Positions 34,237-46,731 of a DNA stretch of 64,000 nucleotides are shown one piece after another. Each line of letters begins with the position of its first letter. The first letter of the stretch is position 1. The notes beneath the pieces were generated by a model. That model saw nothing but the letters and a program-made list of their open reading frames with translations. It searched no databases and was not told where the DNA came from. The position numbers and the translations under genes were made by a program. The stretch spans positions 570,226-634,225 of the forward strand of contig QAOA01003736.1 in assembly GCA_003255065.1 (NCBI GenBank), written 5' to 3'. This DNA is from Cercis canadensis (taxonomy: Eukaryota > Streptophyta > Magnoliopsida > Fabales > Fabaceae).

Positions 34237-37200
34237 ATGTTTGCTGCGAGGAATTTACGGAGGCATTGCTTGAAGCCACTCTCTTCTCTCCTTCAAACCA
34301 GTCTCTTCAAGTATGCATTCACTCTGTCTCTCAATTACTATTCGTTTTGTAGAGATGAGAAAGTGAAGCAAAATCATGAGAATTTAATTCCGCTTTTGTT
34401 GAGTTGAAGTTCTTTGTTAGTCTTAGTTGATTAATGGGTATTTCTTTTTTACTTGTTCTAAGTAATGAATCATCTATAACTCACTTTGAAGTTTCGGATT
34501 TCCATATTAGTAAGACCCATTTTGAATCTGATTAGTGTTGGCCAATTCGTTTATGCTGAGTGGCTTTTGTTCCATTTTGAGCTTAAAGCAAAGAAATGCA
34601 ATCCAGTTCTCCCTCCCCCATCATGCAATTTTATCAGCAACCACTTTGCATGTATGTTTGTTGGACAATAATAATCTTATGGCAAAAGTTTGACTTGCTG
34701 CTGAAACGAAAATTTTCTGTAATTTAGCGCTCAGGTTGTTGTTGTTTATGACTTCGTCAGATTTTTCTGAAATGAATCTAATTTCTTACCGTTTCATTTC
34801 TCTTGTTAGCCTTTGTTCATTCAACATAAAACGAGAAGACTGCTCTATTGGCGTACTTAATTTTCACTCCATATGATGAAGATTGTGAATTTCTACTTTG
34901 TTTTATGAAGATTTATACCTTGATATAGTTTTATCATTTTGAGCAAATAAATAGAGTACTGTAGCTTCACTATTTTCTTCTATCTCTTTAAGCACAAGGT
35001 TGAGTCTGATCTATTTCTGCCCAGGAATGTTATATTTACATCTGAGCACTTATCAAGCAATGTGATTCAACCATACAATGAAGTTACTTCATATTGTTGT
35101 GTTAAGACATTAAATCCTTTCAATGGCTCATCTCGGACACTGTCAACATCAAGAGGGAGGAGTATGCGGAGCAAGGTGGAAAAGCGAATGCAGAAAGAGT
35201 CTGGTAAAACATTAAGGGAGATTCGGAGAGCTAAAAAATTGAAGAAGAAACTAATGACTGAGGAGGAGAGGCTTATTTACAATCTCAAAAGAGTAAGTTA
35301 TCTAGCCCTTCCTATTATCAGGAAGCAACAGCTTTTGAAACATGCTTCTTTAATCTATGTGCTGAGTTCATCAATTATTTCTTAGTAAATCTTATTGGTT
35401 CTTCTTCAGTGGTGTTGATGTCACCACTCCTTGGTACCATAAAGGGCTCTTTAGACCCACATAAATTAAAGCAGAGGAAAAGACCTTTTTCAAACATTAG
35501 TTGCATTTCAAAGGGCAAAACCATGAGGGCCAATAGGTTAAACAAACAATCTTGACATGAGCTAAGGAATAAGCTCTGGACAAAACTCATGATCAACATT
35601 AATCCTGTCCTTGAGTCCAACATTGAGTAAAATTCAGAGCCTTAAGGCTTATAAAAAGGCCTAGTGCCTCATTTGAGGCAACTTTTGAGGCACAAAGCCT
35701 TGAAACCTATAGGCCAAGGCGGGAATAGCTCACATCAGCTGTGGAAAAGACTCTTGACAATTGGAAGACTACTAATCAAAATGGGAGTGCATTGAGGTTT
35801 CTATGTTATGTATGGACTTGCATCTATGTCAAATTGTCAATCAGCTAGTGTAATTTCAAAACTTGTAATATATATTAAAAAGTAAACTGGGTTGTCTCAT
35901 GTCTGTGTTATTGTGAGAATGATAGATAGAGTTGTTTTATCATAAAGATGCAAGAATTTAGATTTCTACTATGCGAAGTGAAGAAAATTAAAGTAGTTCC
36001 ATGATGACAACTTATAACATATTTGTATGATAATCTTTTTAATTGGCTGAGAATTATGAGACCTAGAAGATCTTTAGGAAGTAGGATTTGGGTACTGAAT
36101 AAAGTGTTCACTGTTATAAATACATGGTATGAGAACTCTCCTTTTTTGTGTTCGTGTATTGTTGAAGATTCATCACCTTTATGCCATCTTGAGCTTTAAC
36201 CTATTATATTGTTTCCTTTTCTTTTATTTTAGTTACTTTTGCTGTTAAATGTTTAGTGATTAGCTATTTCATATCATCAAATAGAAAAATTCAGGTCTTG
36301 ATGATAGATTGCATAATTGTACTACATGATGCATTGTCACTTGATTATGTCTTAGCGCTTTTCATATAATTATTTGATTAAACATTATCTACCGACCTTC
36401 TAATTATTGCAGGCTAAGAAGAAAGTGGCATTGTTACTGCAAAAACTCAAAAAATATGAGCTACCAGAGTTGCCTCCACCTCGGCATGACCCTGAGCTCT
36501 TAACACGTGAACAGCTTCAAGCATTTAAAAAAATTGGATTCAGGAATAAGAATTATGTTCCAGTTGGTGTACGTGGTGTCTTTGGAGGAGTTGTGCAAAA
36601 TATGCATCTCCATTGGAAGTTTCATGAGACTGTGCAAGTTTATTGTGATAACTTCCCCAAGGAAAAAATCAAAGAAATGGCTACAATGCTTGCAAGACTG
36701 AGTGGTGGTATTGTAATAAACATTCATAATGTGAAAACAATCATTATGTTCCGTGGAAGAAATTATCGCCAACCAAAAAATTTGATACCTATTAACACCC
36801 TCACAAAGAGGAAGGTAGATTTGCACTGTTATCTGGTTATATTTCTTTATAAACTCTTCCACTTTGCTGTCTCCATCTTTATGTGTCCTGAGGGAGAACC
36901 TGGTATATTAGATGCTTGAGGCAGTATGTTAATGACTGATCAGATGTTTTAATTGAAATGATAATGTTTGCATGACTATTTCAATGATAACTTGGCTGTG
37001 TTTAGATTTAGGCTTGATTTCTCAAGTCTGCTTAATATATACCCTTTTTCCAAATCACCATTACAGTCTAGTCTCTAGTTGTGATATCATCTATAGGAAC
37101 TTAATTTTAGCATAGATAATATGTTTGTTCCTATTGTTGTATGCAGGCTCTATTCAAAGCAAGGTTTGAGCAAGCTCTTGAATCTCAGAAGTTAAACATC

Positions 37201-38343
37201 AAGAAAATAGAGCAGCAGCTCCGGCGGATGGGTGTAAATCCTGAGGATCCCACTGCTATGGCCAGCTTACAGAGAGTTGCTTCCACTTTCTTCAATGCTA
37301 TTGACAAGAAAGACGGAAGCCCCTATGTCTTCCATGAAGGAAGACAGCCAGTAGCAGAACCTACTGAAGGTTTGGAGCAGTCAGAAGCTTCTATTGATAG
37401 TGACCAAGAAGAACTAGACCGATTCATTGCTGAGATAGAGGATGCAGCAGATAAAGAATATGAAGCTGAAGAGGCAAAAGAAAATGAAGAGCTTGGCAGA
37501 ATTAGGTATTTGAATAGAGAAGAATTTAGTGGAAGGTTCAGAAGAGCCGATATTTCTAGATATGATAATTATGATGGTGACTATAGAGGTTCAAGGGTTT
37601 CACAGACAACACATGCTAAGCAAAGGGATATTGATAGTGATGAGGAAGACAATGACGCGGATGAGGAGTTTATCTCTGATGACAATGACAGCCATTCTGA
37701 TGACTCTAATGAATCTCATGGCCGATTCAATGTAAGAATAGTGGATAAAGGGAAGCGGAATAACATCAGTAGGTCCCAAGTTAATGAGAGTTCAAATAGA
37801 CATGCTAAAGCTAAATCTAGGAGGAACATAGTCATAGAAGGTTCTGAATCAGAAGGTATGTTTAGTGATCTTGAAAATGCAATGTGGGAATCTGATGAGG
37901 AAGAAAATGACTTGAGACCATCAAGACAGTTCGGTGATAACTACAAGAGCAGCAGCAGTGATGATGAGTACATATATCAGACGAAGAGAGACCAAAAGAA
38001 TGGGGTGAGGGATCATGAGGGTAATACTGATGATCCTGACAGGTTTGATGTACCAAAAAGCGTGAGCGGGAAGCTAGATAGAATTGGGAGAGCTGATTCT
38101 AATGAACGCTCCAAGAGAATTGATTCTGGATCAGAAGATATATTTAGTGGTTCAGAAAACAGGCTGTGGGAGTCAGATGGTGAGGAAGACTCAAGAGTAT
38201 CAAGAGCAGATAGATACAGTTGGAGGGGCAATGGAGATGTAGAGGATTGTCACCCAAATGAGGGTAGTTATGTGGTAAACAAAAATAATAGTCAGAAGAG
38301 GAGAACACCAAAAGAAGCAGACGAGGCTTGGGACAGTGACTAG
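34237..38343 (+). CDS. CRM (CRS1/YhbY) domain RNA-binding protein
   Basis: Four exons give 646 residues: 34237-34310, 35025-35292, 36413-36814, 37147-38343. The N-terminus (MFAARNLRRHCLKPLSSLLQ) is basic and Ser/Leu-rich like an organelle transit peptide. The CRM domain lies in exon 3 (about residues 140-235): LLTREQLQAFKKIGFRNKNY, VGVRGVFGGVVQNMHLHWKF, then IVINIHNVKTIIMFRGRNYR. CRM domains bind structured RNA, acting in organelle group II intron splicing or ribosome assembly. The large fourth exon encodes a helical region (KARFEQALESQKLNIKKIEQ), then about 300 residues of acidic, Ser/Asp/Glu-rich low-complexity sequence with basic patches and a duplicated LWESD-type module. It resembles the single-CRM Arabidopsis proteins around AT3G27550 and AT4G13070 (from memory). 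Organelle versus nucleolar location is not decided by sequence. Confidence 0.92.
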
Positions 38344-38567
38344 CTCAGCAAATGTAACACCATTATTCCTTTAAGGTTGCCTTCGACTGGGTGACCTTGA
38401 GCAAATAATTGGTCCCAAGTCATCATGATACGAAGCCCATTAGCCCAGTGTGGCCGGTTTACTCTGCTGAGAGTGCAATGGAGTAATTTATCACTGTTAT
38501 CCTACCTCTGAGATATCAAAGTTACTTTTTTTTTTGCTTTTCTTTTTTATAGTCGTGTCTGAGGGAA

Positions 38568-38924
38568 TGGACCTTGGATATCTGCACAAGGAAATTAATT
38601 GGGTCGCAGTTTTGATTGTGAAGGAATTAAATGTGATGAGTTGAAAAAGATGAGATATTTTATATGTAACTCAAAAAAGGTACGTGTTAATGGACAAGTC
38701 CAAATCCTCTATTCCAAGTTAATGTTTGCTAGTTCAGCCTTCAGTNTGGACCTTGGATATCTGCACAAGGAAATTAATTGGGTCGCAGTTTTGATGGTGA
38801 AGGAATTAAATGTGATGAGTTGAAAAAGATGAGATATTTTATATGTAACTCAAAAAAGGTACGTGTTAATGGACAAGTCCAAATCCTCTATTCCAAGTTA
38901 ATGTTTGCTAGTTCAGCCTTCAGT
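38568..38924. repeat. Near-perfect 178-bp direct duplication across an N
   Basis: Copy 1 is 38568-38745 and copy 2 is 38747-38924, separated only by the single N at 38746. By eye they differ at one base (GATTGTG versus GATGGTG). Both begin TGGACCTTGGATATCTGC and end TTCAGCCTTCAGT. The junction at an N strongly suggests two overlapping contig ends joined without merging, so this is probably an assembly artefact and not a biological repeat. Confidence 0.85.
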
Positions 38925-40106
38925 TTAATCAAGTGGTCTGCCACTTTAAGGCATTTGAATAGTTGAATAGTTCATAGGCGATATGAGCTTGGAAGTTGGA
39001 ACATTCGTCTTATGCCACGTGGACATACAAGTACAGTCAGATGCTTTAAATGGCGGCAACTCATAATTTGTACCTAGTTGACGAGTCAAACAGAGTAGTG
39101 CTACAACTAACTTTTGGATACATAAATCTTGCATAATTATATAGGCAGATGCATTTGAGCAAAGAGGTTCCATTATTTTTTTGAGAAATTCAAATATAGC
39201 TACCTACATCTGCCAATTTATAAATTTAAGAGTTGTGTAATTAATATTACTTGTTTGGATCAATTTAGTCTTTAACTTCAAATTGCTTTTATTTACTCCT
39301 TGCTCTAGACCACAGCTTACATTCGATCAAAGAAAAGGTCATACAAAGGTTATATGTGTACTTTTGTTTGATAAAATGAAAAAATTAGCATGATATATCT
39401 ATTGAAATTTAAGGTGTTTACTTCTGTTTATTGGTCAACCTAGGTGAATAAGCGGAATTGTTATTTAATGAAGATGCAGTGTTGAATTATGAATCATATT
39501 ATAATAACATTGCTAATTTAGATTAAGTTGAACTAATAGAGGAGATAAAATTGAAAAATAGACCACAGTTTATAGCACTGCAATACGTAATTAACTTTTT
39601 CTTAAAAAAAAAAAAAAAAAACTATTTTTGATTAGCTCCTATTAAAAAAAGAAAAGAAAGGATATAATATCTTGAGTATGTCTTTGTCACTTTCATCATT
39701 TATGTAAATGGAATTGGTCCACACGTATGTGGTTGAAGACTTTAAGGTCTATCTTTTTAGGTGAGTTGAAGATCATTGACTCATTGAAAAGAAATTTTGG
39801 TCCAGACTTACAGACTTGCATAGTGAGCATAAAAAGTCTCCTTTTTCTGTTTTTCTTCATTTTTGGGTCAACTATCTATATAATTGGACGGTAGAAATTT
39901 ATATATATATTCGTTATTTTTATACCTTATTTTTTTTGTTTATACTTAGGGTATTTTCACACATTTTGAGTATGAGACTAATCTATGTTCGAAACGAGGG
40001 TAGTAACCGGTAAATTCTTCCCAATAAGAGCAACTCCAAGGTTCGATCTCAAGACCTTTTGTCTAAAACGCCTTGAGACTCAATCTACTACTATCGAGTC
40101 AACACC

Positions 40107-40314
40107 TTATTAGTTTTCATACTCTATTTTGTTAATATCACACATTATTTAATGTCTAAATATGATATAGATTAAATTATTCTCAATTAATATGAAAAGT
40201 TTTAACTTTGACTAAAAACTTTTTATATTAAATGAGAGTAAATTAATCTATATTATATGTAGATATTAAATAAAGTGTGACATTAATAAAATTGAGTGTG
40301 AAAATAGTAACTCC
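40107..40314. mobile_element. Foldback (inverted-repeat) MITE-like element
   Basis: The left arm (about 40107-40204) and the reverse complement of the right arm (about 40214-40314) align over roughly 100 bp. Shared blocks include TTTTCA-ACTC-ATTTT-TTAAT, TCACAC-TTATTTAAT-TCTA, and TATAGATTAA followed by AATAT-AAAAGTT. The arms meet at a central spacer around 40204-40225. Such long inverted repeats without coding sequence are typical foldback/MITE elements. A related sequence lies at about 955-1225. Confidence 0.7.
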
Positions 40315-40316
40315 TC

Positions 40317-40342
40317 TATATATATATATATATATATATATA
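40317..40342. repeat. (TA)n microsatellite
   Basis: TA run directly abutting the right end of the foldback element, possibly the expanded TA target site. Confidence 0.9.
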
Positions 40343-43209
40343 ATGTCTACATTTGCATAACAATACTCCTAACAAAATCTTAAAAATAAAAAGGCATGTG
40401 TATGGTTCAGTTGTAATAAACCTGCATTGATAAATTTATGAAATTGAATTAGTACAATTTCTAAAAATTGAGTTTGGACCATACCATCGTTTTGCAACCA
40501 CATATAATTCCATCAACTTAAAGCAGAAGTATAATCTAATATAGGAAAAGGAAAGAGGAATAAAAATCATTATAATTGTGTGCGTGTTAAAAAAGTACCT
40601 CTTGCTCTTGAATTAGTCCATGCTCCACGCATGTGCGCTCTTACATTCCTCCTCTTTACCATCTATTTTTTCCTATCTTTTTTATTAGTAATCATATACT
40701 AATTTTGCTCACTTCAGGAAAATCATACACAACTATTTCCAAATCCGTATAAAAGTCAAACCTATGGGCATTATTAGTAGCAGTTGCAGGTCCAAATAAA
40801 ATAATTGGTCAAACATAAATATTGATATTGGCCCAAAAAAAAAAACACTCATTGGTCACGAAATAGTAATTTAAAGAAGGGGGATATAATATGAACCATG
40901 AAGAAGCACAGATGATTAAGAAAGTCATATGGATGTATAATGAAAATAAATGTATTTATTTTTTTATAAATACATTATACATGTATAATGATATGATGTA
41001 TTTATTTCTTTTATGAATACATTATAATGTATTTATTTTTTAGAAATTAAATTAGCACCACAAAAAAGGGTGTGCTAAATTTGTTCCTTCGAGAATGGCA
41101 TAATCTTTGAAACACCAATAGCAATACCACCCTCTTGATTGTTCATAATTCACGGGATGCGATAGGTAGATACTGATATGTTTCCACAAATTGCTCTTTT
41201 TAAGTGTTTGGCTTCTTATAATGGAAGAATTTTAAAAGCAAATAGTGATATTAAAATGTATTAGAGATTAAATAATTTGTATTTAAGTCTTAAGATTTGT
41301 GAGTTTTATATTTGAATTTAAAGTTATAGTCAAAAATATTTAAAAGAAAATAATAAAAAAAGGTCCTAGAGAGCTTTGAAAACAGAAATGTAGCTTTCAA
41401 GTTCAACTTCAGTGGCTTTCAATGTTATCAAATATCTTTTAGAAGTGTTAATCAAGACCAATGTTTTTTTCTTTTTTCCTTCTCCTTTCTTAAATTTGGC
41501 ATTCACTTTTCAAATCGTGTTTTGGGTTTAAACTTCTCAATCCGTGCATGAAAGTTCATAAGAACCCTTTTGAGGAGTTAGAAATTTTGGTTGTAAATGA
41601 GTATAATAAGGTTTGATAAAGAAAAAAGCGAAAGGGAGTATCAAGTAAAATTCAAACTTCTAACATAAAACACTATAAACTTTATGAGTATGAAAGATGC
41701 CATTAAACTCGAGTGATAAGCACAAGCAACGATCAAAACATAATAGAAAACCATAAGAAACTAAATGCCCCCTTCTTGTTTGGCTAAAAAAAACTTTTTA
41801 AGGTAGGTAGCTGGTGCTTCTAGGAATGCCTCTGCACTAGAAAATCACATAAAGATTGTCACTTAGCAGACAACAGAAAGCAACTAAGCCAAATGTTAAT
41901 TCCCAATAAGCAGAATTTGCTAACTCTTCAAAACCATGTCAAGAAAGGAAAATAACTGGTTCAGCAATAAGCAACACAAGAAATACGCTAAAATTTTAAG
42001 AGTCAAGCAGATAATGAAGTCGTGCGTTGAAGAATGAGGCACTTAGTGGGAATCTTAATTTCTTCTAGACGTGATCTTTACTCCTGGGTGGTGGGGACTC
42101 TGATTAATCCTCAACACAAAGAATTGCTCAAGGCTTTTTCCTAATCACAGAAAAAAGCAACAACCCTTTTGATTCCTCATGGTCTTGGAAAACAACACGT
42201 CAATGCCCACAGCAAAAGATCAAATCAAAAATAACTCCACCGAGTCAACACAACACAACACAACACGGACACCACTTAAAAGAGCTGCAGCAACTATTCT
42301 TTATCTTCTCATAAAAAGACAAAAAAAAAAAAAAGAGCATTTTTAAGCAAAACAATAAAAGGCTGGCGGGAAATTTGTGTTCTCTGAAGTCACGGTCCAA
42401 ATTCCATGGTTGGCAGATAAGTTTAACTACCAAAAATAGGGGCCTCTTATTGTGCCGACCTCAAATAATCAAAACAAAGAACGTTTATAAAAGCTACAAA
42501 ATTGAAGCTTCAAAAATCAACTTCAGAGGGAAAATAGAAGAGAAAAAATCATCTTTTTTATCTGGTTTTAGCACTGATTTTCCGTCACAAATTAGGCGCA
42601 GTAACTGCTGCAAAAGAAAAGAAAATAAATCCACATAGAAGAGAAAGCTCGTTGCCAGACAAAATAAATACACAGCAAATGAAGGAAAATAAACTTAATG
42701 ATCTGCAAATCAAAATTCAACATTGTCATCAATGATAATTCCAAAGCAATTAGATCTACAGATGAGTCACGAAACAAACCAAGTGGTTAGAGTATATGTA
42801 TAACTTGGTCTCAGAAATCCAAATTCCCATGAGAAAAGCTTGGGAAATGTCATGCTACTATTAAGCAAGTTGGGGTTTATGCATACCCAAAGAGAAGGTA
42901 CAAAAAGCCTAGCTAAGGAGCAATAATAAAACTATTTCACCCACAACAATCTCCTCACTGGAAAAGCTCACATAGCTCCCGACTGGTTCAAAACCCCAGT
43001 TTTTGAAATAGAATATACAGAGATTCCTGTCAAATTCTGATCGATGCTCTTCCCAATTTCGCTCTTAAGAATGACCTAACTTTTCTTGGTATACAGGTTT
43101 ACTCGCACCATGACCATATCATAGCCATGAATCATTCAATAGAGCTCTTTATGGTGTTATGCAATATATCAATCTCCAACCTTAAACGAAACTTGTCATG
43201 TTTTCAAAC

Positions 43210-45090
43210 TCAGCCACTTTCTTTTTCTCTTCTGCAGTTACCAGGCAACAAAAACTTGTATTGCTCTGCATTGTTCAACAAATATGATGGAAGATGTACA
43301 GCTGAATAAGAATGAGGAATAGGCCCCAACTTCCCAATGATCTCCTTAAACGTATACTCCTCAGGAAGCATGTCAAATAGGTCAGCCCCTTTGCATATCA
43401 CATCCTGGATTCTATTAAGGTTCAAGTAATGAGAGAACCTCACCCGATCGTTATGGCTGTAAGCTTTCATCTTAAATATGAATTCACTGATATGGCGGAA
43501 ACAAAAGCTACAATGCCAACCAGCATCTGACAACAAGACATCAGATTGTCTATAGTGAGCATACCTAGTCTTGCCAGTCTGGTATCTATGAACTGACGCT
43601 CTCCAACTTTTGCTGTCTAAATAGAACTCAAAAGAGTATAAGTAGTTCCTCAGTTGAAGATGAAGAACAGAAGGGATGTCATCACACCACCTCAAGAGAT
43701 TCATAGTGTGCGCACTAGGAATCTCATCAACATCAGACATTATCAAGAGATCATCATCTTCTATGCCAGCTATCCTCAGAAGCTGGTCCAATGCAACTCT
43801 TTGATATGCCTCTTCAACAAAAGGGTTCTCACCTTTCTTAAACCTTCCTCCAATCACCCCGGAAGTCAGTCTGGACTCAACAAACTTGAATTTGTCCCTG
43901 TTACTAGCAAAAAGCAATGGTTTGACAATTCCCGTAAATGTTGAGTTTGATTCAAGGAGTACATACTGTGTCACATATGGATACAATTCTTTCCAGCGAA
44001 TGGTAAGCATATCCACTTCATTACTAAATAAAACAGCATCAAAGACTCGTCTTGGTGATTCGCGAATTCCCCAACCATGAAGTTTGCAAAGAGTCTTCAT
44101 TGATACATTCTCATGATAATAGTGAGGGATTTCATGGAAGGACTTTGGAGGAGATTCCCAGAGGGGTCTCAGAAAGTAAGAGATCTTCTGCCCATGAAAA
44201 TAGAGACTAACGATGCTTACTGGGATAACCACAAATAAAAATATGTAAGTCTTGAAGTCCAACCCTCGTAAAATACACCTGAGTCTTGACATGCTCAATG
44301 CTGCACGAGTTCCCTGCTGTGTAGTAAACAAAAGCGTTATAAGCTACATGGATAACTTGATAATCAAAAACCTTGCATACTAGACCGCACATAAATAGAA
44401 CCACGACAGACACCAAATGAAAGTCAAAATGTATTATTGAGCATTGACCAGTAAAAAAAATTCCAGCCCTCGCAAGTATAGATTTGACAAAGCAATCGGA
44501 TGGCAATAGTTCAAAAACCACAATCTGGCATCATCCAAAATAAATATCAATGATTCAAATGCCAAAACAGAAAACCTCCTCTTGAAACCTCAGAGGCTCA
44601 AAAACTGGAAGAATTTTGAAAAAAATCTGCATATCAGTAAGGGCATAGACCCATTAACTTTTAAGTTCAAAAGCACATAACAACACACATGCCTATGATG
44701 CCATACAGGGCATATACTGCGAAAAATAGGAAAAAAGGAAGATTATTTCATTCTCCAATTGAATGAAGGATCTCATTACACAGAACTCCAAGAGAAAGGC
44801 AGAAAAATAAATAAATAAATAAATCCTATTGTGAAAAAGGTGTGAACTTCAGAATGACTCTAAATAAAAATTTGGGACTTATAAAACTCAATAAAATTCA
44901 AGTTCCAAAATTGTATTCATAAAACAACCAAACCAAAGATACCATTAAAAGAATAACCAAAACAAACGCAAATTTTCAAGTGGGGTATAGAGAGAGAGAA
45001 ACGCAATTGAGAAGGGAAAAAACGAACCTGGCCACAGACATCTTCACAGATGTCATCAGTCTTCTTCGAATTATAATACCCCTCAGACAT
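43210..45090 (-). CDS. GT17 beta-1,4-N-acetylglucosaminyltransferase-like protein
   Basis: Two minus-strand exons (45090-45028 and 44316-43210) give 389 residues. Exon 1 encodes [20 protein letters not shown]; the junction rebuilds [12 protein letters not shown], conserved in the plant family. One transmembrane segment follows (residues about 44-62, [18 protein letters not shown]), giving a type II Golgi topology. The lumenal domain is of the GT17 type (PF04724, related to animal MGAT3, which adds the bisecting GlcNAc to N-glycans): [32 protein letters not shown], the metal-binding-type [15 protein letters not shown] and [14 protein letters not shown]. Bisecting GlcNAc is not known in plants, so the true acceptor is uncertain. 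The internal Met of exon 2 is not used as the start because the upstream exon matches the family. Convergent with the CRM gene; divergent from golgin 6. Confidence 0.94.
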
Positions 45091-46146
45091 GGTGAAGTCC
45101 CAGCAAACTCAGAAAAAACTGAGAAGAAGATAAAATCAGAGCGCAATTGAGTTCTGTTCGCCGTGCCTATTTGTTGCTATGAACTCTTGGTAAGGAGGAT
45201 TACAAGCAGATCAACCCCTTAAACACAAAAGGGCGAATTTTGTTAATGAAAATCAGGCAAAAGGAAACACGCTAAAGCATCGATCTTTAAGGCGTAGCTG
45301 TCTGTTTGCTTCTCCCTCTCTGGGCTTCTCTGTCTCTCTGGGTTCCCAACCTTGTAACGTCAATTATAGCCGTTTGGTGGTTTTTCGCTCTTTCACCGGA
45401 TACCCCTTACTCCAAAAATTGCGAGGAAGGGGATTCATTTAAGTACACAGCTGCTGAGGGATACGTAATGCGTAAATCCCAATTAAATAAGGTAAACTTC
45501 AAAAATAAATAAATAAATAAGGTTTACTAATTTCTTAAATAAAACCCAGAAAAAATCCTAAAAAAAAAAGAGGAAAAGTCAAGTGTAAGTCCACCTCTCA
45601 CGTTTACATGTGCCACGTGACCATCGATTAGGTTGGAAAATCTACAGTTTTTGGGAAAAATCTTGATCTAACGGCTATCTTTGTAGGACCACGGATTTTA
45701 AGATGGTAGGGAATATAGGGTACAATTTCTTAGAGACCAAGCTCTTATCTGTAATCAATGGCAGTTGTAGACAAGCGACACAATACAAGGAGCCGTTCCT
45801 TAAACTACTAGGTTAAATATTAGGATATGACTTAGTTGACACCCTAAATATTAAGCTACTTTCTTTTGTTAACAAAACATAATTTTAGTGTTGGAGTTGG
45901 ACCTGGTTTTTGGGTTATCAAAAAAACATAATTTTAGTATTTTACGGTTAGCTTTTTCACTTTTCTTCTTGACAAATATAACCTTGTTTAATTGCTTGAC
46001 TTAGAAAGAAAACTGAAGGATATTTCTGGTATATCGTACTCCATGCGCCGTTTGACCCGGTCAATAAGTCCGTTGAGTTGAGCCATTACACCGCATCTTA
46101 ATTTTCATAATAGATAACTAAAAGAATATACCATTTTTTTGCATGG

Positions 46147-46501
46147 AAACAAATTGTCTTTGTATTTATTAAAAAAATTAAAATATTTTTATTTCGTAAA
46201 TTAAAATATATAAAAAAAAATTTAAGAACAATGTCTTTGTAAATCGAAGTGATAATTTTTTTAAAAAAAAATTCAAGTAATTTCAGACTATTTTTTTTTT
46301 TGTTTTTTTGCATTTCTTATAAAAAAAACTTTTACTCTTAAAAGAACAATGTCTTTGTAAACCTTAGAAAATCCAAATTCAATTTTACACTGTTTTCCAT
46401 TATTTATATAGAGAAAAAAAAAAGCCAATATTAAACTTTTGTTTCCCATTAAAACTGTCTTAATTTGTAGTTTGTATTAATTATTAAACAATTGTCTTTG
46501 T
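46147..46501 (+). repeat. Iterated AACAATGTCTTTGTAAA motif, four copies
   Basis: Related motifs occur at about 46148-46163 (AAATTGTCTTTGTATTT), 46227-46240 (AACAATGTCTTTGTAAA), 46345-46358 (AACAATGTCTTTGTAAA) and 46487-46501 (AACAATTGTCTTTGTAAA), spaced about 79, 118 and 142 bp. The two central copies match over at least 17 bases. The sequence between them is low-complexity AT, so this looks like a decayed tandem array. Confidence 0.5.
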
Positions 46502-46697
46502 AAACCACCAAAAGCCAAATCCAATATTCCAATCAAAAAACAACACTTGGAAATTGGAATGTGTATTTTATTTTGAGGGGAAAAGTCTCTTATCTTTTGG
46601 TTGAGTTTTAGTGAGGAGAGGAACATGGTACTTGTCAAATTTTTTTTGTTTTGTTTCTCTTTTTGTGTATACTTTAAATCCCATGATGTTTTCACAT

Positions 46698-46700
<3 letters not shown>

Positions 46701-46728
<28 letters not shown>
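46701..46728. repeat. (AT)n microsatellite
   Basis: 28-bp AT run flanked on both sides by similar CCCATGA-G-TTTT sequences (about 46680 and 46728 onward), so it lies inside a small direct repeat. Confidence 0.9.

Positions 46729-46731
<3 letters not shown>

Larger units (their letters stand above)
38344..43209. other. Convergent intergenic region between the CRM and GT17 genes
   Basis: This 4.9-kb gap holds the two 3' UTRs, an N-bounded 178-bp duplication (38568-38924), poly(A) at about 39604-39620, a foldback element (40107-40314), a TA microsatellite (40317-40342), a small hairpin segment (40935-40980), and a CAACA microsatellite near 42246-42266. No coding gene is supported; the short ORFs lack family similarity. 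Confidence 0.6.

Noticed and set aside
36500-36862. 120-residue minus-strand ORF over the CRM domain exon
   Set aside because: It is the antisense shadow of a conserved coding exon and has no similarity of its own.
40021-40100. tRNA-like wording (GGTTCGATCTC) near the foldback element
   Set aside because: No acceptor stem or full cloverleaf can be drawn, so no tRNA gene is called.
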